Shown: piece after piece, positions 21,235-31,280 of the stretch
Layout of the letters: each line of letters begins with the position of its first letter
Numbering within the stretch: the first letter of the stretch is position 1
Assembly (NCBI GenBank): GCA_012838945.1
Contig: DUOG01000008.1
Coordinates: 1 to 57,553, forward strand
Length of the DNA: 57,553 nucleotides
Direction: 5' to 3'
Origin: Acholeplasmataceae bacterium
GTDB taxonomy: Bacteria > Bacillota_I > Bacilli_A > ML615J-28 > CAG-313
Made by a program: the position numbers and the translations under genes
Notes under the pieces: generated by a model
Told to the model about the DNA's origin: nothing
Database searches by the model: none
The model's input: the letters and a program-made list of their open reading frames with translations, nothing else

Positions 21235-22233
21235 TTAATAATTGACACTTAAACCACAATCTAATAACATCCATTCGACAAAAATGCCATATCCATACTG
21301 CGGAGAATCGACAATTACATGTGATACGGCACCAACTAACTGATTATTTTGGATAATGGGGCTTCCACTCATGCCTTGGATGATACCTCCGGTTTTATTA
21401 AGGAGATCACGATCAATGACTTTTATTTTTATACCCTTAACACTTTTAGCAGTTTGCTTTTTCACTTCCACAATTTCTATATCAAAAGCTTCTACTTTAT
21501 CATCCTCAATAACGGTTAATATTTCAGCTTTTCCAACCTTGACATCATTTTTCATAGCAACCGGTAATAATTTACGATTACTAGTATAACTACGATTAGT
21601 GATATTTCCATAGATTCCGGTAATCTTATTTTTGGTTATATTTCCAATAGTCATTTTATCAAGCATTGCTCGTTTCTCTCCTGGAATTCCTGGTGCAGCT
21701 TTTTTGATTGATTCAACATTAGAACTTAAGATATTGCCACCAACATCTTGATCATTTACTTTATTGTCAAAAATCCCATGACCCAATGCAGCAAATCGAT
21801 TAGTTTTAGGATCAATAAAAGTTAAAGTGCCAACGCCTACTACTTTATCTTTTATATAGAGTCCTAAACTCTTATCTCCACTTCTACTGATAGCAACATC
21901 AAAAGTTGTTCTGAAAGTCATATCACCACGTTTAATTACTAAATCTACCGTATTTGAATTAATACTTGCGAGTGCATCCAATAAATCTTGATTCGTTTTT
22001 ACCTGAACATTATTAATCTTAATTATCTTATCTCCTTCACGAACTTCACTTTTTCGCCAGGGAGACACTTTACCATCCCGAGTCTCAACTTGATACTTCC
22101 CTGCAATATAAACTCCCGTATCCATATGAAGACCAATTGTGTCACCGCCAGGTACTACTAGATATTGGTTTTTAGCAACTGGAACATCAGTAGCAGCACT
22201 AACGTTCGCAATTGGTATTGTTGTAAAACACAA
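21235..22233 (-). CDS. spoIVB: SpoIVB peptidase (S55)
   Basis: PDZ domain, FAALGHGIFD, GMSGSPIIQNNQLVGAVSHVIV; likely initiates upstream at an ATT (about 22265) giving signal peptide KFWRKSLFFLLCFTTIPIANVSAA. Confidence 0.93.
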   Translation of the reverse strand: MCFTTIPIANVSAATDVPVAKNQYLVVPGGDTIGLHMDTGVYIAGKYQVETRDGKVSPWRKSEVREGDKIIKINNVQVKTNQDLLDALASINSNTVDLVIKRGDMTFRTTFDVAISRSGDKSLGLYIKDKVVGVGTLTFIDPKTNRFAALGHGIFDNKVNDQDVGGNILSSNVESIKKAAPGIPGEKRAMLDKMTIGNITKNKITGIYGNITNRSYTSNRKLLPVAMKNDVKVGKAEILTVIEDDKVEAFDIEIVEVKKQTAKSVKGIKIKVIDRDLLNKTGGIIQGMSGSPIIQNNQLVGAVSHVIVDSPQYGYGIFVEWMLLDCGLSVNY

Positions 22234-22364
22234 TAGAAAAAATAAACTTTTTCGCCAAAACTTAATTTTAAAACCTCCTTTTTCGCATTACGCAGTATTA
22301 TTATTTACCGTTTTTAAAAGAAAAAAAGCGTCTTTAATAATTGGCATTAAAGACACTTTTTTCA

Positions 22365-24044
22365 TTACCTTCTAATCATTTCCTTGGCAAGTTTAATACT
22401 ATTTTCAGTTACGTTCTCGCCAGCAATCATTTTAGCGATTTCTAAAATACGTTCTTCTTCACTGATCTCCGTTACCGTAGTGGTAACACGGTCATCTTTT
22501 GCTTCCTTTTTAATTAAGAAGTGATTATTGGCGATTCCAGCCACAACAGGCAAATGAGTAATGGCTAAAACTTGAGTGCTATTACTAATTTCTTTTAATT
22601 TTTCCGCAACCGATAACGCTACTTCACCACTAACGCCGGTGTCAATCTCATCAAAGATAATGGCCGGGAGTTGATAGTTTTTAAGCATATGAACTTTTAA
22701 CGCCAACATTACCCGTGACATTTCACCTCCGGATGCAACCTTGGAAAGTTCTTTTAGTGGTTCACCAGGATTAAAGGAAATCATAAAATTAACCTTATCA
22801 ATTCCATCATTATAAAAGATACTATCATTTAAAATATCTGAATAATTAACCTCATCAAAAGTTATTTTTAACTCAACTTTTGATAAGTGCAAATCAGCAA
22901 GTGTCTTTTTGATGGCATTAGACATTTCTTCACTCAAGGCACGTCTTATACTATGTATTGCTAACGCAATATCAAGCAGCTCTTGATGAGATTTTTTTAC
23001 GTCTTGATAATATTCTTTTAAATAAAAATCATAGTTAGTAAAGCTATCTAGTTTTTGACTTAACTCATCACGATATTCGATAAGTTCAGGCAAATCTTTT
23101 TGGTATTTTCGTTTTAAATTATTAATAAAACTCAAACGAGCATTAATATAATCCAAACGTTCTTGATCAAATTCTAAATTAAGTAAGTCATCATGAATTT
23201 CATTATAAATATCTTCTATTTCATAATAAGAACTCATTAATCTTTCTTTTATTTCTTGATACTTATTATGGAAAGCAGATAATTTACTTAAGTTGTTATT
23301 AATAAGGTGGATTGTGTCGATAATACTATTGTCTTGAAAATAGCTAACCGACTCTGATAATGTACGATAGATGCTATCAAAGTTATTAAGTTGATCAAGT
23401 TCATTTTTTAATTCATCAATTTCGGTTAGATCTAAATTCGCTTTATTTAATTCATCAAATTGATACTTATAAAATTCAATCATCTGATTATCTTTATTTT
23501 GTGTATTTTTTAAGTCTAAATACTTTTTCAAGTAATTTTTATAATTTTTAAGTTTTTCCAAATAGATTGGCATTAACTCTTTAACTTTATTATTGTCAAT
23601 AAATTCTAAGTAATTACTTGAAATGAATAACTTACGACTATCAATTTGAGTATGGATATCAGCTAAATAATTGGAGATCGTTAATAGTTGACTTAAATTC
23701 ACAACTAAACCATTAACTCGCGAAATGCTTTTTCCGTTTGCGCTGATTTCTCTTCTTATTGTAATAATATTATCTTCATCATCAATTCCGAGATTATTTA
23801 ATATTTCTGTAATAACCGGATTGTCATGAAAGAAGACTCCTTCGATTATCGCTTTATCCGCTCCATATCGAATCAAGTCTTGAGATGCCCGTTCTCCTAA
23901 AAGCATTCCAATAGCATCAATAATGATACTTTTTCCTGCTCCAGTTTCTCCAGTCAAAACTGTTAATCCAGGTTTAAAATTAATGGTTATATTATCAATA
24001 ATGGCAAAATTTTGGATTGTAATTGATGACAGCATTACTTCCAC
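22365..24044 (-). CDS. recN: DNA repair protein RecN
   Basis: LTGETGAGKSIIIDAIGMLLGERA, ASGGEMSRVMLALK, IFDEIDTGVSG. Confidence 0.97.
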   Translation of the reverse strand: MEVMLSSITIQNFAIIDNITINFKPGLTVLTGETGAGKSIIIDAIGMLLGERASQDLIRYGADKAIIEGVFFHDNPVITEILNNLGIDDEDNIITIRREISANGKSISRVNGLVVNLSQLLTISNYLADIHTQIDSRKLFISSNYLEFIDNNKVKELMPIYLEKLKNYKNYLKKYLDLKNTQNKDNQMIEFYKYQFDELNKANLDLTEIDELKNELDQLNNFDSIYRTLSESVSYFQDNSIIDTIHLINNNLSKLSAFHNKYQEIKERLMSSYYEIEDIYNEIHDDLLNLEFDQERLDYINARLSFINNLKRKYQKDLPELIEYRDELSQKLDSFTNYDFYLKEYYQDVKKSHQELLDIALAIHSIRRALSEEMSNAIKKTLADLHLSKVELKITFDEVNYSDILNDSIFYNDGIDKVNFMISFNPGEPLKELSKVASGGEMSRVMLALKVHMLKNYQLPAIIFDEIDTGVSGEVALSVAEKLKEISNSTQVLAITHLPVVAGIANNHFLIKKEAKDDRVTTTVTEISEEERILEIAKMIAGENVTENSIKLAKEMIRR

Positions 24045-24049
24045 CTCTG

Positions 24050-25882
24050 CTATTTGCTTCTTATTTTATTTAATAAATCATCCATGCTAAGATTATATAC
24101 TTTTTTTAATACGCTTACTTTTCCGTGTTCAACATAGGTATCAGGTAAACTCATTACTTCAACATTAATATTAAACTTTCTTAAATTAGCAAATTCCAAG
24201 ATATGATTACCTAAGGAGCCATTATAAATAACTTCTTCGTAAGTAATAATATCTATTTCATTTTTAGCTAACTCTTGTAATAATTCTTCGTCCAGTGGAT
24301 TAATAAAGCGGGCATTAATTAAACCAACATCTAACTGGTTTTTTTCGATTAGCTCTTTAATCTCTAAAAGATTAGGACCATAACTAATAACTACCTTCTT
24401 ACTATGTGGAATTAGTACTTCCCATTTTCCTAAAACGATTGGTTCAGTTTTCTGATTGGAATCCATTTTAATTTTTATCTTGGGATAACGAATAGCCACC
24501 GGACCAGTTAAACTATAAGTTGCATAACTAACCATTGCTTGCATTTCCGCATAATCTTTTGGCATAATTATAACAATTCCTGGGATTGATCTTAAGAAGG
24601 CAATATCATATATTCCTTGATGCGTTTCACCATCATCATCAACGAGTCCGGCCCGATCAATATAAAAAACAACGTGTGAGTTAGTTCGAGCTACATCATG
24701 ACTAATTTGATCATATGCTCGCTGTAAAAAGGTTGAATAGATAAAGACTGCCGGTTTAAGCCCAGCTTGAGCCATTCCGGCTGCCATTACGACTGCGTTT
24801 TCCTCAGCAATCCCCACATCTATTAGTTGATTAGGCAATTCTTTTGAGAAATTATATAATCCACTACCAATAACCATCGCCGGGGTTATGGCATAAATTT
24901 TCGAATCACTATAAGCTAATTCTAAAACAGTATTAGCAACTGCTTCTCCAAACAAAGCTTCATCAGCTTCTTTTTTATTTTTGAAAGTTCCGCTTTCAAC
25001 ATCAAAAGGACCAACCCCATGCCATATGCCAACTTTATCTTTTTCGGCAGGGAGATAGCCTTTTCCTTTGGTCGTTTTTATATGAAGAACGATTGATTCT
25101 TTTGATTCTTTAGCATAAGTTAAATATTTTATTAGTTCTTTAAAGTTATTCCCATCGATCCCCGCAAAATATTTAAAGCCCAAAGCATCAAAAATGCTCT
25201 TTCCAAAGACATATGATTTTACTGACTCTTTAACTCTTAACGTAAGTTTACGTAAGAACCTCGGAGTTACTTTAGAAAACCATTTATATGATTTTCTGAT
25301 TCTTATTTTATTGAATACTTTTGATAGTGCTCCTACATTATGGGAAATGCTCATTTCATTATCGTTTACAATGATGATAACTTTATGATACGGATTGTTG
25401 CCTAAAAAATTTAAGGCTTCAAAGGTCAAACCATTACTAAATGATGCATCTCCCACAATCGCAACTGGGTCACCAATCTCAAATTCGCCAGTTTCTCTAG
25501 CAATACTATAACCAATAGCAGCTGATAAGGCAGTTGAACTATGGCCCGCTTCATAAACATCATGAATACTTTCACTTCTTCTCGCAAAACCACTTAATCC
25601 GCCATATTGACGAAGGGTTGAGAATTGATTGGCTCGACCAGTTAAGATTTTATGAGCATATGTTTGATGGGAAACATCAAAAATTAGTTTATCATAAGGA
25701 CTATTGAAAACTTTATGGAGAGCAATTGTTAATTCAACTACTCCCAGATTAGAAGATAAGTGACCTCCATTTTGACTAACAGTATTAATTATTAAGGTTC
25801 TTATTTCTTTTGCTAACTCCTCTAGTTCAGGAATAGTCATTGTTTTTAAATCTTCTAATTTAAAGTTTTCAAGAACAGACAT
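24050..25882 (-). CDS. dxs: 1-deoxy-D-xylulose-5-phosphate synthase
   Basis: 610 aa; GHLSSNLGVVELT, GDASFSNGLTFEALN, DRAGLVDDDGETHQG. Confidence 0.96.
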   Translation of the reverse strand: MSVLENFKLEDLKTMTIPELEELAKEIRTLIINTVSQNGGHLSSNLGVVELTIALHKVFNSPYDKLIFDVSHQTYAHKILTGRANQFSTLRQYGGLSGFARRSESIHDVYEAGHSSTALSAAIGYSIARETGEFEIGDPVAIVGDASFSNGLTFEALNFLGNNPYHKVIIIVNDNEMSISHNVGALSKVFNKIRIRKSYKWFSKVTPRFLRKLTLRVKESVKSYVFGKSIFDALGFKYFAGIDGNNFKELIKYLTYAKESKESIVLHIKTTKGKGYLPAEKDKVGIWHGVGPFDVESGTFKNKKEADEALFGEAVANTVLELAYSDSKIYAITPAMVIGSGLYNFSKELPNQLIDVGIAEENAVVMAAGMAQAGLKPAVFIYSTFLQRAYDQISHDVARTNSHVVFYIDRAGLVDDDGETHQGIYDIAFLRSIPGIVIIMPKDYAEMQAMVSYATYSLTGPVAIRYPKIKIKMDSNQKTEPIVLGKWEVLIPHSKKVVISYGPNLLEIKELIEKNQLDVGLINARFINPLDEELLQELAKNEIDIITYEEVIYNGSLGNHILEFANLRKFNINVEVMSLPDTYVEHGKVSVLKKVYNLSMDDLLNKIRSK

Positions 25883-26763
25883 TATTTTAACCCTTCTTTA
25901 ATAAATTGATAAGTATAAGAATCCTTACCAAAAACATCGATAATAATGGATAAAGCTCTATCAGTATGTTCAGCTAAAATAGCTTGGGACTTTTCCAAAC
26001 CATAGATTTTTGGATAAGTTAATTTATCATTTTTTAAGTCACTCTTTGTGTCTTTTCCAAGTTGTTCATTTGTCAATACTAAATCGTTTATATCATCGCG
26101 GATTTGGAAAGCCAATCCCACATGATATGATAATTCACGTAATTTTTCTAAAGTTTCTTTGCTGACTTTGCCAATTAAACCGCCGGTAATAATCGCTGCT
26201 TCAATTAAACCACCAGTCTTAGCAAAGTGAATTTTATTTAATTGTTCTAGGTCAACATCTTCTCTTTCCTCATTAGCACTAATAATATCAAGAGACTGAC
26301 CACCAACTAAACCATTAGCTCCCATTAATTCAGCAATATAAGCAAGCAAATCTACTTTAACACTATCTTCAACCTCAAGTGTCGCAAAGAGTTTAAATGC
26401 TTCTGCTTGAAGAGCATCACCTGCCAAAATAGCTTGGGCTTCACCATAAACGAGATGGTTACATAACTTACCACGACGATAACGATCATCATCCATTGAT
26501 GGCAAATCATCATGAATCAAACCATAATTATGTAACATTTCAATAGCGCAAGCTGCATCAAGACCAACACTTGGGTCATCTACTAAATCATGTAAAACAA
26601 CCATTGTTAAGGTTGGACGAAATAACTTACCCCAATTAAGAACCGTATATCGAATAGATTCTCGCAATACGTTGGAATAAGTAAATTGATTAGTGATTTC
26701 ATCTAATCGTTCTTTGAGTAATTCTTGCCACTTTTCAACAAATTCTTTCATAACCCACCTCAA
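25882..26763 (-). CDS. ispA: Polyprenyl (farnesyl/geranyl) diphosphate synthase
   Basis: LIHDDLPSMDDDRYRRG and FQIRDDINDL aspartate-rich motifs. Confidence 0.94.
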   Translation of the reverse strand: MRWVMKEFVEKWQELLKERLDEITNQFTYSNVLRESIRYTVLNWGKLFRPTLTMVVLHDLVDDPSVGLDAACAIEMLHNYGLIHDDLPSMDDDRYRRGKLCNHLVYGEAQAILAGDALQAEAFKLFATLEVEDSVKVDLLAYIAELMGANGLVGGQSLDIISANEEREDVDLEQLNKIHFAKTGGLIEAAIITGGLIGKVSKETLEKLRELSYHVGLAFQIRDDINDLVLTNEQLGKDTKSDLKNDKLTYPKIYGLEKSQAILAEHTDRALSIIIDVFGKDSYTYQFIKEGLK

Positions 26764-26988
26764 TTAATTAAATTTTTCTTCGCTGGTTTCTGTCATCTTA
26801 GTAACGACAACTTCGCGTGCTTGTTCTAAGCGTTTTTTGCACTCAATACTCAAACTTATCCCTTCCTTATACTTATTGACTGACTCTTCAAGTGATAAAT
26901 TTCCACTTTCAAGATCTTTTACTATTTTGGCCAGTTCATTAAGTAATTGTTCAAAGTTTTTATTTTCCATTTTCTTTCTCCTCCTCAA
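26764..26988 (-). CDS. xseB: Exodeoxyribonuclease VII small subunit
   Basis: FEQLLNELAKIVKDLESGNLSLEESVNKYKEGISL. Confidence 0.93.
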   Translation of the reverse strand: MRRRKKMENKNFEQLLNELAKIVKDLESGNLSLEESVNKYKEGISLSIECKKRLEQAREVVVTKMTETSEEKFN

Positions 26989-28441
26989 TAGATGTTACCG
27001 TAGCGCTAAACATCCCGTCAGCCATTTTCACATCTACTTGATCCTTTACTTTTAATTTATTGATTTTGGTCAATACTTCACCTTGATGATAGACTATACT
27101 ATATCCTTTTCGCATTAAATTAATCGGATTTAAAATATAAACCTTATCATTTAAAGCCTCTAACCTTTGATCATAACTATCTATTTTATTGGTAATAAGT
27201 TGATTTAAGCGACCAATATAAGCATCACAATTTGATTCAAGTTGATTTATCTGATCGGTTATGAGATTTACTCGTAATCGGTTTTTTAATTCTAAATGTT
27301 TTTGTTCCTTTAGATCAAGTATTTTATTTATACCATTATTTATTCTTTCTTGTAAGGTTCCTAAACTACTTAAATAATTATCTACTTTAACTAGTGGAGA
27401 ATTATTATGTAAATTGTCATTCAATCTTAAAAAAGTTTGTTCAATTCGTTTGATAACTTCACTAAAGTTACTTAAACCATATGAATCAGTTAAGCGATGC
27501 AATTGCTTATTATTAAGTTCAATTTTATTGTTGATGCTCGCAGTTAATCTGTCTACCAGTGAATCAACATAATTTAATACATCATTTTTATCTTTCGTAA
27601 GACGCATTGCCGCTCCAGTTGGCGTTGGTGCTCGGTAAGAAGCCACATAATCACAAAGTGTATAATCAGCTTCATGACCGATGGCTGTTACAATTGGCAC
27701 CGGTGAAGCAAAAAGCGTTCTTACCAGTTCTTCATCGTTAAAGCAATTTAAGTCTTCAAAACTACCGCCACCTCGTCCAATAATAATTACATCATGGCGT
27801 TTCGCACTATAGGCCAGTTTTAAAGCTCTAATCAAATCTTTTGGAGCATCTGTTCCTTGGACTAAGGCCGGATATAAAGTCAAGCGAGCAAGCGGTAATC
27901 TCCTATTGAAAGTGGAAATAATGTCATGAATCGCATCTCCGGTTGCTGCAGTAACAATTCCTACTTCCATAGGATACTCCGGAATTGGCTTTTTATGTCG
28001 CTCATCAAACAGTCCTTCTTTTTGTAGTTTGTCTTTTAAAGCGAGAAATGCGGCATAAAGAGCTCCAACACCTTCTTCTTCCATTTGTTTTACCAATATT
28101 GAATAAGTACCTCGTTTTTCATAAACACGTACTTGACCAACAACCTGTACATTTACGCCATCAGCTGGTTTAAATCTGATATTTAAATTATCCGGAAAAA
28201 ACATCATTGCGCTAATTTCAGATTTATCATCTTTGAGAGAAAAATAAAAGTGTTTACCTGAGGCTTTAAAATTAGAAATCTCACCTTTTAAATATACTTG
28301 TTGAAGATGGACATCTTTATCAAATTTATGAAAGATGTAACGATTTAATGCACTAACAGTTACATATTTATTTTCGGGCATTAACAATACTCTCCTTGAT
28401 ATTGTCCAAGACCCGGTTGTTGAAACGTGCTTGGGTTCCAT
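26960..28441 (-). CDS. xseA: Exodeoxyribonuclease VII large subunit
   Basis: Likely start MPENKYVTVSALNRYI; GEISNFK, IIIGRGGGSFEDL, AIGHEADYTLCDYVA. Confidence 0.95.
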   Translation of the reverse strand: MEPKHVSTTGSWTISRRVLLMPENKYVTVSALNRYIFHKFDKDVHLQQVYLKGEISNFKASGKHFYFSLKDDKSEISAMMFFPDNLNIRFKPADGVNVQVVGQVRVYEKRGTYSILVKQMEEEGVGALYAAFLALKDKLQKEGLFDERHKKPIPEYPMEVGIVTAATGDAIHDIISTFNRRLPLARLTLYPALVQGTDAPKDLIRALKLAYSAKRHDVIIIGRGGGSFEDLNCFNDEELVRTLFASPVPIVTAIGHEADYTLCDYVASYRAPTPTGAAMRLTKDKNDVLNYVDSLVDRLTASINNKIELNNKQLHRLTDSYGLSNFSEVIKRIEQTFLRLNDNLHNNSPLVKVDNYLSSLGTLQERINNGINKILDLKEQKHLELKNRLRVNLITDQINQLESNCDAYIGRLNQLITNKIDSYDQRLEALNDKVYILNPINLMRKGYSIVYHQGEVLTKINKLKVKDQVDVKMADGMFSATVTSIEEEKENGK

Positions 28442-28811
28442 CTTCTAAGTCACTATAATCCTTAGTGATTTCAATTGCTTCATTGATGATGATACTTGCA
28501 GGAGTGTCGGTATATAACATTTCATATGTGGCGAGGCGAATGATCGCACGGTCAACATATGATAATCCAGTTAAAGACCAATTAACTAAATTTTTGGTTA
28601 TCATTTCATCAATGACTGTTTGGTTGTTAAGAATCCCTATAACTGTTTCCGTAATAAATGGATCTAACTTTAACGTTTCATCATCCTTAGATTCTTGAAC
28701 TAAAAATTCTAAGTATTTAAATACTTCTTCTGGTAAATTATAATTGATTTCTAAATTATATAATGCTGCGACAATAATTATGCGTGAGTCATGTCGATTC
28801 ATATTAATCAC
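28368..28811 (-). CDS. nusB: Transcription antitermination factor NusB
   Basis: 147 aa; DRAIIRLATYEMLYTDTPASIIINEAIEITKDY. Confidence 0.92.
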   Translation of the reverse strand: MINMNRHDSRIIIVAALYNLEINYNLPEEVFKYLEFLVQESKDDETLKLDPFITETVIGILNNQTVIDEMITKNLVNWSLTGLSYVDRAIIRLATYEMLYTDTPASIIINEAIEITKDYSDLEDGTQARFNNRVLDNIKESIVNARK

Positions 28812-28925
28812 CCTTTGTATCTATTATTTTAACACAAATAACCCTAAAATACCAACTATTTTAATTTAAAATAGAAAAATAAAGAAAATTGAGCACTATC
28901 AATGAGATAATGCTCAATTCATTAA

Positions 28926-31148
28926 TTAACTAAGGTAGTTTTCGATAAGTTGTTTTATAACCTCATAATCCTCAATGCGCGTCTCTTGAGAGTATTTATC
29001 AACATTTGTTAGTTCAATATCAGTGTAATAAAATTTTAAAATAGCATCATAGCTTAGATATTTACCTAATTCGCGCGCTCCATATTGACTCATTCCAACT
29101 CCGTGGCCCCAACCTCCACCATAGAAGATTATCGTATTACCTACTTTTTCAATCGCAAAGAAGCCAGAAGGTAATAAGGAGAATGATTTTGGTGAATTAT
29201 ATTGAGGATAATTAATGTTAGAACAATATAGTGTAATATTTCTAAACAGCATTCTGATATTATATTCACCATAAATATTAAAGGTGTGGGTAGTAGTTTT
29301 AATTTCTAGGCAGATAATTAGTCCCCCACCACCACGTTGTTTAGCATTTATATCAACTATATTTCCAATATCACTTGGTATTGGTAAAGATTTAAACTCA
29401 TCGCCGCTTTTAGTTAAAACTTGGGTTGGTTTAGCGCTATATCGAGAGCTTAATGATTCTTGAAGTGCAGTTTTTAATTGTGAAATATTAAACTCTGTTT
29501 TCCAGCGATGATACTCGGAACTTCGATCAGGTGAATCAAAATCAATTAATTTAAAGTATGACAACATTGAGTTTTCGTCATTGATGTCAAATTGAAGAAC
29601 ATTTCCATTAAAGTCTTTGGCATAAACGCGTGACGTTAAATATGGAACTGGTTCTCCTGGAGTATCGCCATCAAACCACACTTCATGAGAGTTTGCGGTG
29701 GCACCACTTCCAGTGGAATAAAAGTTAGCCCGAATAAACTTGCCATTATGAGTTGCCACAATTCCTTTGGTGGCTAAAATAGCATTATTAGAATTCGCAT
29801 TTGGATTTGTATTGTTATATACTTGTGACATAACACTATCATCTACATGATAACCATCACTAATATATCCTTTAGCATGAATATCGTTAACCGCATAGGT
29901 GCGAGCAGCTACCGCTTGAGCTTTTAAAGCTTCAAGGCCGAATGAAGACGACATTTCACTTGGAACTACATATTTCAAATACTCTTCTAGTGGAACATCA
30001 TTCACTAAAAGTAATAGGTTACCAGCAGGACTTACTTCTAAACGTCCTGGATATAATCGACTACTGCCTCGTGAAATACTGAGCACTTGAATTAATCCAT
30101 TGTTTTTAGGATTAAAGGTAATTAAAGTAGCATCCTTCATTACTACTGTACTACCAACTTTTACTTCAACATTTTTTTGACTATCAATGGTAACAAGTAT
30201 TTCTTGATTCTTTGCAACTTCATAACTCTTACTATGATCTACATTTTTAAGGATAATATTATCTGAACTTAATAGCCTTATGCTACTATGATAGGTGTCA
30301 TTATCACCTGATACACTGACACTTTTATTGATGCGAACTCTGATGTTTTCATAAGAATAATTGCCATCAATTACAGCATATTCAACAATTCCTGGTTTTT
30401 CAGGATTGATAAAATAGTACACATTATCTAATCCTAAAACTATATCATCAAAAGTAATCTCTTTAACTTCGCCATCTATAATTTGATAATATTTAGTTGT
30501 TAAAGTGTAATTTAAATATCCAACTCCTTCAACTAAAAATCTACGGTTTAGTGGATCGATTCTTAATAGTTTTCCTGTATAAGCTTCATTATCAATAATA
30601 ATGATCTTAACTGATTCGAAGGCAATGATACCTCTAGTTGTTTCCACAAAATAAGTTATATTATATGTTCCCGGTGTGTTAACATCAACTTTATCTAAAC
30701 CTTGAATTTCTATTTTATCGGTGATATCCCCTTCAATTGGATCATATGCGGTAACACCAGCCATTAAATCAGGAAGGTTTGTGCCTGGTTCAATTATCCA
30801 ATCTTTAGTTCCGCTAATCACTGGATTCCCTGATTCAACAACCTTAATTTGTATCTTTTGGGTTGCGGTTGCTCCCGTAGTAGTGGCCGTAATTATGATT
30901 TCATATTCGCCGACTTCGTTCATGTTGACTCCACTATAGTCAAAAGACAATTCTACTTCCGCATCAGTATTTGTTTTTGCAGTAACTATTTTTGATAAAT
31001 CCGGAAGTTCTGCTCCTACTTGATATTCAGTCTCAACATTTTCTAAGCCAACAAAAGTTATTTTGACCTTGCTACAGCCAACAAGAACTAGAAAAGCTAA
31101 TAGAACAATGAGAAAACCTTTCTTAAATATTTTCATTATTTGAGTCAT
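28926..31148 (-). CDS. SpoIID/LytB-domain lipoprotein with N-terminal Ig-like repeats
   Basis: LVLVGC lipobox; DUF5011-like repeats; VPLEEYLKYVVPSEM..EALKAQAVAARTYA, GGGWGHGVGMSQYGA. Confidence 0.9.
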   Translation of the reverse strand: MTQIMKIFKKGFLIVLLAFLVLVGCSKVKITFVGLENVETEYQVGAELPDLSKIVTAKTNTDAEVELSFDYSGVNMNEVGEYEIIITATTTGATATQKIQIKVVESGNPVISGTKDWIIEPGTNLPDLMAGVTAYDPIEGDITDKIEIQGLDKVDVNTPGTYNITYFVETTRGIIAFESVKIIIIDNEAYTGKLLRIDPLNRRFLVEGVGYLNYTLTTKYYQIIDGEVKEITFDDIVLGLDNVYYFINPEKPGIVEYAVIDGNYSYENIRVRINKSVSVSGDNDTYHSSIRLLSSDNIILKNVDHSKSYEVAKNQEILVTIDSQKNVEVKVGSTVVMKDATLITFNPKNNGLIQVLSISRGSSRLYPGRLEVSPAGNLLLLVNDVPLEEYLKYVVPSEMSSSFGLEALKAQAVAARTYAVNDIHAKGYISDGYHVDDSVMSQVYNNTNPNANSNNAILATKGIVATHNGKFIRANFYSTGSGATANSHEVWFDGDTPGEPVPYLTSRVYAKDFNGNVLQFDINDENSMLSYFKLIDFDSPDRSSEYHRWKTEFNISQLKTALQESLSSRYSAKPTQVLTKSGDEFKSLPIPSDIGNIVDINAKQRGGGGLIICLEIKTTTHTFNIYGEYNIRMLFRNITLYCSNINYPQYNSPKSFSLLPSGFFAIEKVGNTIIFYGGGWGHGVGMSQYGARELGKYLSYDAILKFYYTDIELTNVDKYSQETRIEDYEVIKQLIENYLS

Positions 31149-31280
31149 AATACCCTCGCTCCTTCTTTTTACTCTAATACTATTATATCATTTTATTAAT
31201 CTTACCGTCAATTCTAACTTATAAGTTAATATTTAACATAAAAAATAGCCGCTTTAATTTATAAGCGACTATTTTTATTC

